The notes: generated by a model not told the origin, from the letters alone. Counted from the first letter of the stretch, positions 44,061-55,386 are shown. The stretch: 64,000 nt of DNA from Cinnamomum chago (GCA_038049695.1 CP142453.1:130211001-130275000); one strand, 5' to 3'. Numbers and translations: made by a program.

Positions 44061-47000
44061 CTGGTTCCCGGCAAATAATAATAATAATAAAAAAAAAATT
44101 AAAAATTAAAATGAGAGTGCTGGTACATAAACATGAAAAAAAAGAAGCAAGAACACCACCTATCTTTGTATGTGTGTGCATGAGTGCCTGCATTTGTCCA
44201 GGGGCGGCGGACGTATCTCTGCAGACTTTACACGTCCTCGCTCTCACTCAGATAAACCACCTTCCTCGGTCCGTGCTCTAACTCAGATCTCCCAAGCGAA
44301 ATCAGGATTCTCGAGACAGCCCTTAATCCCTGCCTGGGGCCGTTTTCCAAATCTTTCCAACTCCAGTGCAGGCTGGATACTCAGAAACAGCCATGAAAAC
44401 TTCATCCAGGTGGCTCCTTGGGTTGTTGAGTTGAAGAAGACGACCCTTTGCTACAGTCTGGTATGTTTCCTCAAGCCATATCAGGGAGTGGCTAATGTCG
44501 CTAGATGGCTCAATAATTTTTTGAGGAAATCGGCAACCAGCCTCAAACTGCTGGAAGAGGATGTGATTCACATCCTGCTCTCAAAGGGAAATCTTCAACA
44601 TGTGCTGACATGCGCCTAGGCACCATCTTCGTCTCTATTCGTCGCCCTCGACAGATGGATGGTGGTCATCGGTTCTCTTCCAATAACAAAATGGATCCGT
44701 TTTTATGGTGTGCCTTTGCAAGCATGGAATGAAGGCATTTTTCGCCTACTAGGCGACTTCATTGGCTCCACCATCGAAATCGATCGCCGCACGTCAGATA
44801 AGGATATCATCGCCTTTGGATGTGTTAGGGTGCTCACCAGTAGGCTCTGCAAGCTCCCCATCGAGATCCCTTTATCAATGTTGGACCTCCTCATCTTTGT
44901 CAAAGCTGAAGAAGATCGCCCTGTCCTCCCCAGCGTCGGCATCACATCCTCGGCGGCATCTAATCATGCTCCAACTGATGTAGATAGCCTAGGGTTTACA
45001 AGCACGGGTTCTTCCCCAAATCTCAGCCCTCGACTCTCCTCACAACGAGCTAGGGTAGGGTTCGCAGGCGAGCCAAACGTAACAAGTCCAGAACTTTGCC
45101 AACGACCCATCATGACGCTTGGACCTGACCCATGGCAAATCAAACCTATGTGGGCCATGGACTATCAAATGGATAGAGCTTCTGCTTTTCCTAGGGCATT
45201 TTGGTCGGCCCAACCTCTCAGCCCCATTCTATAAAGCTTCGAGGCCTACCTTTCTGGGAGCTTCGGCAATTCCTCTCCCATCTCGGCCATTTCCTCTAAG
45301 GCCATGAGAAGACCATGATGAGCAGGACTCCCTTTACTCCTCTCGCCATAGCATCGCCGATCTTCACCCGGTGCACAGATGGGATTCATCCTCATCTTCG
45401 ACAAGTCGGGACTGATGCCCATCAACTTGTCGTAACCTGCTACGCCTCAAACTTGTGCTTTGTCTCGTCTGGTGTCACCTGCTCCTCACCTGCCCAAGCC
45501 AACCACCCCTCTTTCTAGCCTTAGGGACTCAGCCACCATCCCTTCCCCTCGGCAGACATCCAACGATGGCTAGGTTTCGACCTCCAAAAAGGCTAACTCC
45601 AGGGCTTCCAACAACTCTATGAGACTTCAACATCAAGTTGGTTCTCCCTCGTCTCTATATATGGCAGGATCCAACGTAGAATCTCCCCATGCCCAACCCC
45701 CGTCTTCTAATTCTTGGCTGTCTCAAAAAATCAGATTGTGGGGAGTGGTACGGTCTAATTACATTTGCCAAGGACAGAGGCAGGCTTAACAAATCAGCAA
45801 CATACAAAAAGGTGCCAAAGAGGAATGGATGCAGAGAATTGCAAAATCTATTGTGCTCGATTAACTATGACAACCGCCCCAAACTGAATTCTTCCGCTCT
45901 CGAATTAGTCAATTGAGTCAGAGACACCAACAAGAGTAATCCATGAAAGCTCTATCATGGAATGTTCGCGGTTAAGGAAGCATAGTGAAGCGGACAATTA
46001 TTAAGGAGGTTATTTGCAGCAAAAAAGTAGACTTACTGCTCCTTCAAGAAACAAAGCTTAGTTCAATGACTCAATCAATTGTTAGAGAACTTTGGGGAAA
46101 CAAACAATGCAGTTGGGTATCTTTGGACGTCGAAGGATCTTCTGGAGGTATTCTTCTATGTTGGAACAGTAGACTATACACTTTAAGGGACAACTTCAAG
46201 GTGTTTTCTTTGTTTCGGCAGTGCTTGAGGTCAAGGATCTTGGCTCCTCTTGGATTATCTCTTTGGTCTATGGCCCTACAGATCGCAAACTCCGCGGTAG
46301 TTTCTAGTGTGAGCTTGACTCCATTCGTAGTAGATGGAATGATCCTTGGTGTTTAGGTAGCGACTAGAATATCACCAGATTCTCTTCAAAAAAAACTAGG
46401 AGTGGCAGCATTACAACAGACATGGAAGCCTTCTTAGATTGGATTAACTCTCACTGCCTCATCGATCTTCAATTAGGAGTGGCCAACTTCATGTGGTCTA
46501 ACCATCAGATTCCTCCTACTTTGTCGCGCCTAGATAGTTACTTGGTCATCGGTAATTGGATTGGTTTGTACCAAGAAGCTTTCCAAACTACTATCCCCAA
46601 GCCCACTTCTGATCATTGCCTAATCTTTCTCGACTCCAAATGCGAGAGGTGGGTACCCACCCCTTCCGTTTCGAGCTTATGTGGCTGGAGGATAAAAATT
46701 TTAGTGACTCAATCAAGAATTGGTGGAATAGCTACGACGTTAGCGGTCAGGCAGGTTTCGTTTATCCTTGAAGGTGAAGAGGTTCAAGCTTAGTATCAAA
46801 GATTGGATCAAGAGTAACTTTGGGCCTGTGGAATCCCTCAAGGCAAACATCCTCGAAGAATTGTAAGCTCTTGATATTAAGGAAGAATCGCAGATGCTGT
46901 CTGATGCGGAAATTGCCAAGAGACTCACTCTCAAAGATCTCTTTGAACGTAGAGTACGGGAAGAAGATATCAAATGGAAACAGAGATCGAGATATAGGTA

Positions 47001-47442
47001 GCTAAAAGAAGGGGACAAGCACACTAAGTTCTTTCGCAGTATGGCTACGATAAGAATGAGGGCAAACAGAATCAACTATTCGATGGTTGAGGGAAATAGA
47101 TTAGAATACCAAGAAAGGATTTCCAGCCACATTATTGACTTCTTCCGCAACCTTTATAGCAAAGATGGCCGTCAAGCCATCCTTAGATAATCTTAATTTC
47201 TCCACCATCAACGAGGATGTTGCTAACTGCTTGGAAGGTGAGTTCCAGGAGGAAGAAGTCAAAGCAGCAGTCTTCAACCTTGCCGGCGATAAAGCTCCAG
47301 GTCCAGACGGCTTCTAATCTCCTTCTTTTATAAATTTTGGGAACCTCTAAGAGTTGACATTATGGCATTCATGAAGGAATTTCACTCAAGAGGTAGATTC
47401 TAAATCCAATGGCTCTTCATTCATATCTTTGATCCCTGATGA

Positions 47443-48188
47443 GGGACTATTTCTTTCCAAGCATTTCTGACAGGAATTCAAGCTGTCTGTGAATTCCTAA
47501 ATTCCAGTCAGAAATTCTATTTTCGCTTCCTAGAATTCCCAACATTTAAAGCAAGTAGCGTTTTAGAATTCCAAAAAGGTGGAATCCCCAAATGCTACCC
47601 TTGCTCCAGCATCTCCAAATTTCGGCATTCCGGGAGACTTCCTTGGAACTCCGGCCCTTCTCGACGGTCAAAGGCCATCTTCTACTCTGTCACCGCAAGA
47701 AAATTAGATCCGTTCATCTTCTTCCTTTGCACTCCTCTAATCAATATGCCCTTTTTCCTTTTTCTTTTTTTTGCTCCGTTTTGTTGTTGCATATTTTTCG
47801 TTCTTTCTTTTGTATGAGATGTTTTGATGGAATGGGAAGAAGAAGGGAGTAAGGGTTTTTGGGGTTTTGATTTGATGGCCACCTTCGAGATCAAACCCAA
47901 ATCAAGCCTAGATCCCTCTGTCTGGTTTCCAAAAGAGACTTAACTTCCAGATTGCGAAGATCCCAGACTGATTGTGTCCCACCGTAAGATTCAAATCGGA
48001 TTATGTCTCTTTCTTTTTTGAGGTTACAGAGATGATGTTGCAGAAATTCTCCGGCATGAATTCTAGGATAAAAGGAACATGTAATTCATCAATTCCAAAA
48101 TTCAGCAGCATTTTAGAATTCCAGCATCTCAGATTTTGTGAATTCCAGCAGACATGAATTCTATGAATTCTTGCAAAGAAACATGCCC
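47443..48188. mobile_element. PIF/Harbinger-like non-autonomous element (746 bp)
   Basis: It interrupts the RT of the LINE. Joining the LINE at TGA (47440-47442) and TAA (48189-48191) restores a continuous RT frame, which gives the limits precisely. The ends are imperfect inverted repeats (GGGACTATTTCTTTCCAAG and GGGCATGTTTCTTTGCAAG), similar to Harbinger/Tourist ends with a 3-bp TAA target. One target copy has changed to TGA. The ends contain many AATTCCAG/GAATTC repeats. No transposase was recognised. Confidence 0.75.
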
Positions 48189-49878
48189 TAAGAAGTTTAG
48201 GGCGGACTGTATAAGAGACTTTTGGCCTATCAGCCTCCTAGGCAACATTTATAAAATCCTAGCCAAAGTTCTAGCTACCAGTCTTCAGAAGGTCTTGCCA
48301 TCGATCATCTCCCCCTCCCAAGGTGCCTTTGTCCATGGAAGACAGATAGATCCTAGACAGGTTCCTAGTTGCCAACTAATGCAACCACTCCAAGCACAAA
48401 GAAAGGACTCCAGGCCTTCTCTATAAAGTTGATTTGGAAAAAGCTTTTGACATGGTGGATAGGGATTTCCTAATCTACCTGATATGATGCGTAGGATGGG
48501 TTTTGGAGCAAAATGGAGAGCATGGATCAAAGAATGTCTCAACTGCTACCTACTCCATTCTCATAATGGCTCTTCAAAGGGTTTCTTTTCAGCTCAGAGG
48601 AGATTGCGTCCGGGGGATCCTTTATCTCCGTTCCTATTTACCATCGTTGGAGAAGCTCTCAGTCGGATGCTCTCAAAAGCAGAAGACTACAATCTGATCA
48701 GGGGCTTTAAGCCTTCTTCAAGTGCTCCATCAGTCTCCCACCTTCAATATGCAGATGATATCTTGCTCTTCTGCGGCGCCAATGATGATCAGGTCAAAAA
48801 TATGATCGCATTTCTCAGATGCTTTGAAGTTGTCTCCTGCCTCAACATAAACCTATCCAAGAGTGCACTTCTCCAGATTTCTGTCAACGACACCTTTCTA
48901 CATCATTTCGCTAACATCTTGGGATGTAAAGTTGACTCCTTCCCATCGTCTTACCTTGGTCTTACCCTCTGCCTCAACAGGGTGCCAAAATCTGTCTGGA
49001 ACCCAGTAGTTGAAAAAATTGAGAAAAAGTTGTCTTCCTGGAAAGCAAGGTACTTATCCTTGGGTGGTAGAGTCACCTTGATCCAATCTGCGCTTGTCAA
49101 TCTCCGTATCTACTACATGTCCATCCTAAAATGTCCCACTGCTATTATTGACCGCATCGACATTCTTCAACGCGATTTCCTTTGGCAGGGTCGTGAGGAA
49201 TCAAAGTAAATTCACCTGGTTAATTAGAGAATTGTTTGCTCCCCAAAAGACTCTGGCGGGCTAGGTATTCGTTCTTTAAGGAATATGAATCAAGCTTTGC
49301 TGGGAAAATGGCTATGGAGACTAGGGGAAGATTCAGATGGTTTGTGGAAAGCATTTTGCTAGCCAAATACAAAGTGAGCAGAAATGATCGGCACATCTCC
49401 CCTCCCTCCCAAAGGTGCTCTACCTTTTGGAAATGGATTTGCTCTACCAAGGATACCTTTGCTCACTCCATCCATTACCGTGTTGGTAACGGGGGAAAAA
49501 TTTCCTTAACGAGGTAGAATAAGCTCACCTCTTCACCCTTTTTGAGGTCCTAAATGGGATAAACGTCTCTAGTGAGGGGCCAGACATCAAGCTTTGCGCC
49601 CTTTCACGTGACGGTACCTTCTCTGTATCTTCTTTCTTCTGCGCCTTTTCAACTGCTCCCGCTCCTTCAGGTAACTGGCATTCAATCTGGAAGATTAAGC
49701 CGCCTCCCTCCCCGTGTTCTAGTTTTTGCATGGCTCGCTCTTCGAAACAAAATTCTCACAGTGGATAACCTCCGACGTCGGAATATGATCGTAGTCAATG
49801 CTTACCTCTTATGCCTAGCTGATGAGGATTTGGTCAACCATCTTCTCCTTTATTGCAAGCCGACTAAAGCACTATGGT

Positions 49879-50398
49879 TAGGATTGCAAACCAGGAAGTT
49901 TCGACCCACAAAAAACCGGGTCTGGAACCTATTTTAGGTTCCGATTCATAAACAGGTCCAGGTCCGGAACCCAATTTAGGTTCTGATTGATAAACGGGTC
50001 CGGTTCCGGGTCCATATAGGTTCCGACCCGGGACCCGGCATATGAGTCTTTGATATTGCAAATTGCACCTCAAAATTAACTTTGTTGGGAAAGTATTATA
50101 TATAATACTAGAGGCAGTAGAATTGATGCATTATTATAAGTTGAATGATGTGCTTATTATAAGAAAAAAAAATGAAAAATAAAGAGAAATTAGAATTGAT
50201 TTTGGAACTAGATTCTAGTCTTCTAGGTGGACCAGGTTCTGGAACTGGATCCGAGTTTTCCTACCAGAACCGGGTTTGGAACCAACAAAACAGGTTCCGA
50301 GTCAAAATCGGATCCAGAACCAGAACAATTGTTTAGAAACAGATTCGGGTTTGGGTCCACTATGGTTCCGATCCGAAACCATCCCATTTGCAACCCTA
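49879..50398. mobile_element. hAT-type non-autonomous element (520 bp)
   Basis: Bounded by TAGGATTGCAAACC and its complement ending GGTTGCAAAT...-type TTGCAACCCTA, with target copies ACTATGGT (49871-49878) and ACTATAGT (50399-50406), seven of eight equal. The interior is rich in GGTTCCGGGTCC motifs in both orientations. It sits in the zf-RVT domain of the LINE, whose frame continues on the other side. Confidence 0.85.
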
Positions 50399-50525
50399 AC
50401 TATAGTCCTCAATCCTCAACGACTTCAATTGCAGTCATGTTCTTTCGGAGTCCTTGCAACCCTAACTGGGCACGACATCTACAAATTGATCCAGTGGCCA
50501 ACGCTTACAATGTGACCAAGCAATA

Positions 50526-51800
50526 GATTTACAAACAAAATCAATAGAAACAGAAGCCTTCATTTCTTCTCTTAAATCTATGTTAATACCTATCATATAT
50601 CTTTCATCTCTTTATAAAGATGAAAGGGTAGAAAGCTCTTTTTATATACTTAATGAAGTAATTCCTAATTTTGATTATAGGCATATTAATCCACACAACC
50701 AGAGCCTATAATTCACATTGACCACATTGTTGCCACCACCGTTTAAATGCTACCTCCGAATGACAGCCAGAGGAAAGGATGAGGTCTGGTCATCAAGTGA
50801 GGGGAATGACTTCAGATCCGATGGTTGAGGATGGACTGATGATAATGATGGTGATGCATAAATAAAGTAAATACACATATATATATATGCACATATATGA
50901 AGGCTCACATATATGGATGTGTACATGCACACACTGATTTGCTACATGAAGTGAGAATAAAAGAAAGGAGTCACAGAATTTCAAACTAAGTAACATTCTA
51001 AGCATGTGTGAGTCAAACATTCCAATTGAGCTGAAATAACTGAATTGATGGCTATTCAGAAAGCTTTTACTGATTTACTTGTCTTCGTTTCACAAAAAGT
51101 TAATTGTAGAAAGTGACTCTTCCAATGCTACTTATTGAGTTTCCTAATTATACAAGGATCCATGGACATTCCATTTCCATCCAACGGAAATCAAATAAAT
51201 GTATTCCATTGATACAGGTGTTCATCCTCCATTCTCCCCTCAGGTCTCAAGATGTGCAAATGTAAAAATGTCAGAGTGTTCATGTAGTCTTGTCTTCACC
51301 TACGGCTCAGTTCTATTCATATATAGAAGGCAATGTTGAAAGGAAAATATTCATAAAATATCTAAATACTAGGACACCACCTGCATTTAATATATGAGTG
51401 CTTGAGAAACGACGCATGTGGGCTCCTTGTCCCTTCACCCCAGTTACCATATTCAATCCATTTTGCATTGCCACTTTTATGGCTTCATTCCTTTGGTTAG
51501 TAGTGTCAATTGCCAAAATCCACTAAATAAAAGCTGGGCATAAACATACCATTCTTGCATCCAGTTACTTTCCTGTTACTTTGTGAACAATGCAACAGAC
51601 ATACAATGCTTAACAGGAGCATGAGAGGACAAAAAAGGATCAACACAACAAATTAATCTCCATAATCATGAATATAATGACACAAGTCTTATCATAATGA
51701 GCTTCAAGCCATAAGACAAATTCCATCATCATCTTACGCTTATCACATTAATCTGGTGAAAAGAGATATTTGAAGGGATCAATTCCACCCAAGAAGACAA
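50526..51800. other. unrecognised part of the LINE region
   Basis: It lies between the end of zf-RVT and the LINE 3' UTR, where an RNase H domain would be expected, but none is visible. A 67-codon frame at 51516-51313 (- strand, AIDTTNQRNEAIKVAMQ) looks exon-like and ends at GCAGGTGG, but is unidentified. AT dinucleotide runs lie near 50876-50890. Confidence 0.4.
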
Positions 51801-52177
51801 ATTTTGTGTTGCCTCTTGGGTCGCCTATCTTCCAGACTTTTGGGGCATAACCATCAATGTAATTATGTTCAATTGGAGGGAGATCACGGCTATTTGATTT
51901 GGATTTCTTCCTCTCCTTTTGTTTTTGAGGCCTTTGTGCCTCTATTTACCCCCTCCAGTTTGGGTGGCTGTTTTTATTTTTTTATCTTTCCAATCCGCTC
52001 CCCCTCCAGTTTGGGTGGCTATTTTTATTTTTTATCTTTCCCATCCGCTTCTTAGTATATACAGTTCTTTTCTACTGTAAAGCTTTTTATTAATACAAAT
52101 TACCATTTAAAAAACATATATTATTGTTCATATTAGATAGGAGATTTATTGAAATTAAAAATATGGTTAAAACTTAC

Positions 52178-52892
52178 CACTATCCATTATGGCAATAGTA
52201 ACATCCTTTCCCATATGATGATGATACTGAGGCAGTTTAATCGGGTCGCTCTCCACTACATTGACAGCGCCTGGGAACTCGACATGAATCAATGAATAAA
52301 AGTCAGTAAAACCGCTATGGGTCAAATTAGTAGCGTCAATTATCCACATGAAGTCATTAAATGGACAAGAAGCATAGTTTCTAAATTTCAACAGTCCAAT
52401 TATGTTCTTCAATCAAACAGCTAGAAACATTTGATATATACCTTTTCTTTTCTTTTGTGTATGTGACCAAACGCTTTTTTTTTATGCAAATGGAAGGGAT
52501 AGACGTCAGGCACTGGGATAAGGTGGTATCCCAAGATTGTTCAGGCCGATCCCAAGAGGGATTGATAGACAACTTTTCCTGCTATCATTCTTATTTATAA
52601 AAAAAAAAAATTGCTTAATCTTTTTTGCTAAAAAGATGAAAAGAGGATCGGCCAGATTAGGAGTTGGCCAAATCACCCAAGATTGTTCTTTCTTTTCTTT
52701 TCTGTTCTGTTTTTGTTTTGTTTGTTTTTTACATCAACCATTTGTCTACTGGTTTGAATCTACAAGTATTGTTTAAATAACTAAGATTTTTGTAAATAAT
52801 CTTGGTCATGATTTTATCAAATTGATTTCACGAGACGTACCTGCTGTACCCTTGCCTGTGATTTGGTGATAGACTGTGAAGCTGCTTCCTTG
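52178..52892 (-). pseudogene. subtilase exons: propeptide and catalytic Asp
   Basis: Exon 52892-52841 (CAAGGAAGCAGC start) is the equivalent of the + strand exon at 13980-14074 but lost about 40 bases in the middle (KEAASQSI then TKSQA). Exon 52279-52178 encodes FPGAVNVVESDPIKLP, then GKDVTIAIMDSG, where Asp of DSG is the catalytic Asp. It ends at a good donor. Its 3' splice site reads TCATGTCG where the sister copy has TCATGTAG, so the acceptor is destroyed. The order and strand fit a single subtilase pseudogene continuing to the S8 exons (41870 downward) and the fn3 domain (38298 downward) after the LINE insertion. The exon with the catalytic His was not found. Confidence 0.82.
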
Positions 52893-52908
52893 CTGCAATA
52901 CATATATA

Positions 52909-53502
52909 TCCCGTCTGTTAAAAAAAAAAACCGAGTGTTGTAGTTAGTTGATACTATATGCCCCCTTCTTATTTTTCACTCCGTTGAGGAATGTTCTATT
53001 GACAAGATCTAAAGTTGATCAGGTTATAAGATCTAAAGTTGATCAGGTTATTTTACAGGTAACTCAATGTAGTTAGAAAGGTTCATAAGTTTAGCAAATT
53101 AGATTTTTTATGTGCAAACTGCCCCAATTTAAATACGAGAAGCTTAATTTCTTTAACTTAAAAGGAAAAATAAACATTTCATGTTTGTGTCTTTGAATAT
53201 ATAAATATACATTTCATGTTTGTGGCAGTTAAAGCAATTAAGACACAAACATGAAATGTTTATTTTTCCTTTTAAGTTAAAGAAATTAAACTTCTCGTAT
53301 TTAAATTGGGGCAGTTTGCACACAAAAAAACTAATTTGCTAAACTTATGAACCTTTCTAACTACATTGAGTTACCTGTAAAATAACCTGATCAACTTTAG
53401 ATCTTGTCAATAAAACATTCCTCAACAGAGTGAAAAATAAGAAGGGGACATATAGTATCAACTAACTGCAACACTCGGTTTTTTTTTTTTTAACAGACGG
53501 GA
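52909..53502. repeat. palindrome 3: inverted repeat, arms about 270-285 bp
   Basis: Left arm 52909-53194, right arm 53238-53502, spacer about 43 bases. Arms are about 95% alike by eye. The left arm has an extra 24-base tandem copy (AAGATCTAAAGTTGATCAGG unit, 53007-53054). The inner half (GTGCAAACTGCCCCAATTTA and following) resembles the subtilase intron sequence at 13876-13915. So this palindrome too is made from subtilase gene sequence, next to subtilase exons. Confidence 0.9.
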
Positions 53503-54590
53503 TGCAATTGCATATTTATCTTTCCTAATTTATAGGAGTTTATGATTTAAATTAATGAGAGGAAAGGTGTGAAGGGAGGTGCATTTATCACGTATTTTAC
53601 CCTTCTATGATTAAGTGAAGATTAAGAATATAATAGGAACCGTGTATCTAGAGCTTGACTTGAAGAGGAAACGTTATATATATTTATTATTTAAGGTCCA
53701 AGTGATGTGACACTCCCAAGATTTCCAAGAAATGAAAACGCATCAAGGGAGGGAGATGACATGAAGGTGGAGACCATGAAGGTGGAGACCAAAAGGACAT
53801 TGGAGAAGAAAAGTCAAAATCAATTGAAGCTGATCTCAATAAAAGCTTAAAATTAAATAGGAAATTGTCAAAATCACTTAGCAGGCCCCTTTCATATATA
53901 TAAATTGAATTAAATAGCAGTTAATGGTTAGATCAGCGTGAGATTGTGATGAGTGCCAATTAATTGGGGAGGGGGTTTTGTTTAGGTGAGTCCCAATGAT
54001 TTGGATTCATCAAAGGTAGACACCACTGTATCAAAATCAAAGTGGTGGAAAGGGGCAAAACTATAATTGAGTTGATTTGAGAAATACACATGGAAATTGT
54101 CCATAATACTAGTCCGATCAAATGATCAGAACCTTTAATTTTGTTTTCTTAAAACTTGGTGGTTATATATCATGGGAATTTATTGGGATCCTTTTGTGGC
54201 CATCTCTTAAAAGAATCTGCTTATACATAGAGAGAGCCAGGCTAAGGCATGTCCAAGCCGGCCTGAGTTTAGATACACTGGCATATGCCCGGCCTGAGAC
54301 CCACATGGGCAGTAAAAGTGGGCTCGAGCCTGCCCATTTAATAGTATCCATATGGTGTGATTAAATTTATCATCAAACATTATCATCTACATTAGCAATA
54401 AAGGCCCGTTATATACACATCTCAGCAGAATATTCGAGATAAACCTCAGTTGTGGAGATTTCTTACATATAAGAACACAGCAGCATGAGCACTTGCGCAA
54501 TGATTTCGGCTGTTAAAACGTACGAAATTTTTTTTTTTTAACCGACAAATCGGATGAACAAATCAGTGGTAACAGAGAGAAAAATCTCAC
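53503..54590. other. stretch without recognised genes
   Basis: AT-rich, with only short frames. A GCCGGCCTGAG / CCCGGCCTGAG repeat near 54255-54300 resembles the GC-rich small elements seen elsewhere. Later exons of the REC8-like gene would be expected here but none were found. One splice-acceptor-like site at about 54506 (TTTTAACAG, - strand) opens a frame of about 20 codons that does not match the family. Confidence 0.5.
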
Positions 54591-55386
54591 TTGGCCTGGG
54601 TTTTCCCTATGGGAAGGATGGTGGAATCCGCAGCCACAATTCCCAGCTTCCAAGCTTCGTTCATCTCTACCTGCAATAACACATCGAAGTCACTAAAGAA
54701 TTAAACAATCACCAGCTCAATCCCTTTCATTTCCTTCTGAGACGGCAAACACAAAGCACCAACTCCAAATTACCAGCAGGGGCCAAACATCATCTGACAA
54801 TAACAGAGAAATGAAAACAACTCCATCAGAAACAAACACATCAATCAGAAATCCAGAAAGAGTGAGAAACAAGAAGAAGAACACTACCGTAGAGTAGCTT
54901 CAACTTCCCCTCGTACAGAGTCACAACACCACCTGAAACAAAAGCAGTCTCATCAAATCGACTGAAGCAAAACAATCCTCGGATCGCTAGATTACAAACG
55001 ATCGGTTGGACTTTTACCCATGAGAATTTCAGAGAGCCTAAGACCCGTAGGAACCGAAGGATTCAAGATCTCTTCACTGAATAGAAGAAATAGAAGCCAA
55101 AGGAAGATGAAATCAGTATTCGTTTGAAGAAATTGAAGCACCAAACGATCTGCAACAGATCAGAGGAGGAAATCTCACCAGATCTGAGTGCTGTTGAGCT
55201 TATTGAGCCTTTTTCCATTGTTCTTCGCGTGCAATGTTGCAGTCATCCTTACAAGAAGATCAATAAGATTTTCGTTGAAATTTGAAGAAAGAAAGGAAAG
55301 GAATCTAAATGGAACTAAAGGGGAAGTTCTCACCAGATCTGGCCGAGATGAGCTTTCCTTGCAATGAGCTGATGAGAGTAGAACAT
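54591..55386 (-). CDS. REC8: meiotic cohesin subunit REC8/SYN1-like, first six exons
   Basis: ATG at 55386. Exons 55386-55334, 55247-55179, 55076-55018, 54932-54888, 54793-54774 (20-nt microexon) and 54670-54591 all have GT...AG introns and correct phases. They give about 107 residues: MFYSHQLIARKAHLGQIW, MTATLHAK, CEEILNPSVP, RLSEILMGGVV, KLKLLY, DDV, VEMNEAWK and GKTQA. This is the Rad21/Rec8 N-terminal domain; the CEEILNPSVP and LMGGVV blocks are typical of plant SYN1/REC8, the kleisin of meiotic cohesin, which binds the SMC3 head. The frame ends open at a donor (AA then GTGAGA), so the gene should continue, but no later exon was found before the subtilase remains. The full protein is several hundred residues, so this is a truncated gene or one with a very long intron. 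The microexon encodes DDVWPLL. Confidence 0.86.

Larger units (their letters stand above)
40459..44198. repeat. palindrome 2: inverted repeat, arms about 1535 bp
   Basis: Left arm 40459-41992 and right arm 42662-44198 are mirror copies with about 1% difference by eye (a few substitutions and 2-base gaps). The spacer 41993-42661 is about 670 bases. From outside to inside, each arm holds the end of a VHA-A intron, the last VHA-A exon, and subtilase peptidase S8 exons. The high identity shows it is younger than palindrome 1. Confidence 0.95.
44199..52115 (+). mobile_element. degenerate L1-type LINE with nested insertions
   Basis: In order on the + strand: ORF1 with a DUF4283-like part (WIRFYGVPLQAWNEGIFRLL, about 44690-44750); endonuclease from 45943 (KALSWNVRG then a stop, LLLLQETK, SSGGILLCW); reverse transcriptase ([17 protein letters not shown], about 48220; PGDPLSPFLF; LQYADDILLF, about 48745-48775); zf-RVT (RVLVFAWLALRNK ... 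ADEDLVNHLLLYC, 49700-49870, continued after an insertion at 50407-50525); and a 3' UTR at 51800-52115 with the repeated phrase CCAGTTTGGGTGGCT and an ATTACC tail. Many stops and shifts. Inserted in it are a Harbinger-like element (47443-48188) and a hAT-type element (49879-50398). The part 50526-51800 is not recognised and may be further inserted DNA. No target duplication was identified. Confidence 0.88.

Noticed and set aside
37595..44198. Palindromes as an assembly or chimeric-read artefact
   Set aside because: Not excluded, but arms differ by substitutions and small gaps, have distinct single-copy spacers, and three palindromes show different divergence, which an artefact would not produce.
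54480..54510. A seventh REC8 exon after TTTTAACAG
   Set aside because: The acceptor is plausible and a frame opens for about 20 codons, but the residues do not match the family and a stop follows.
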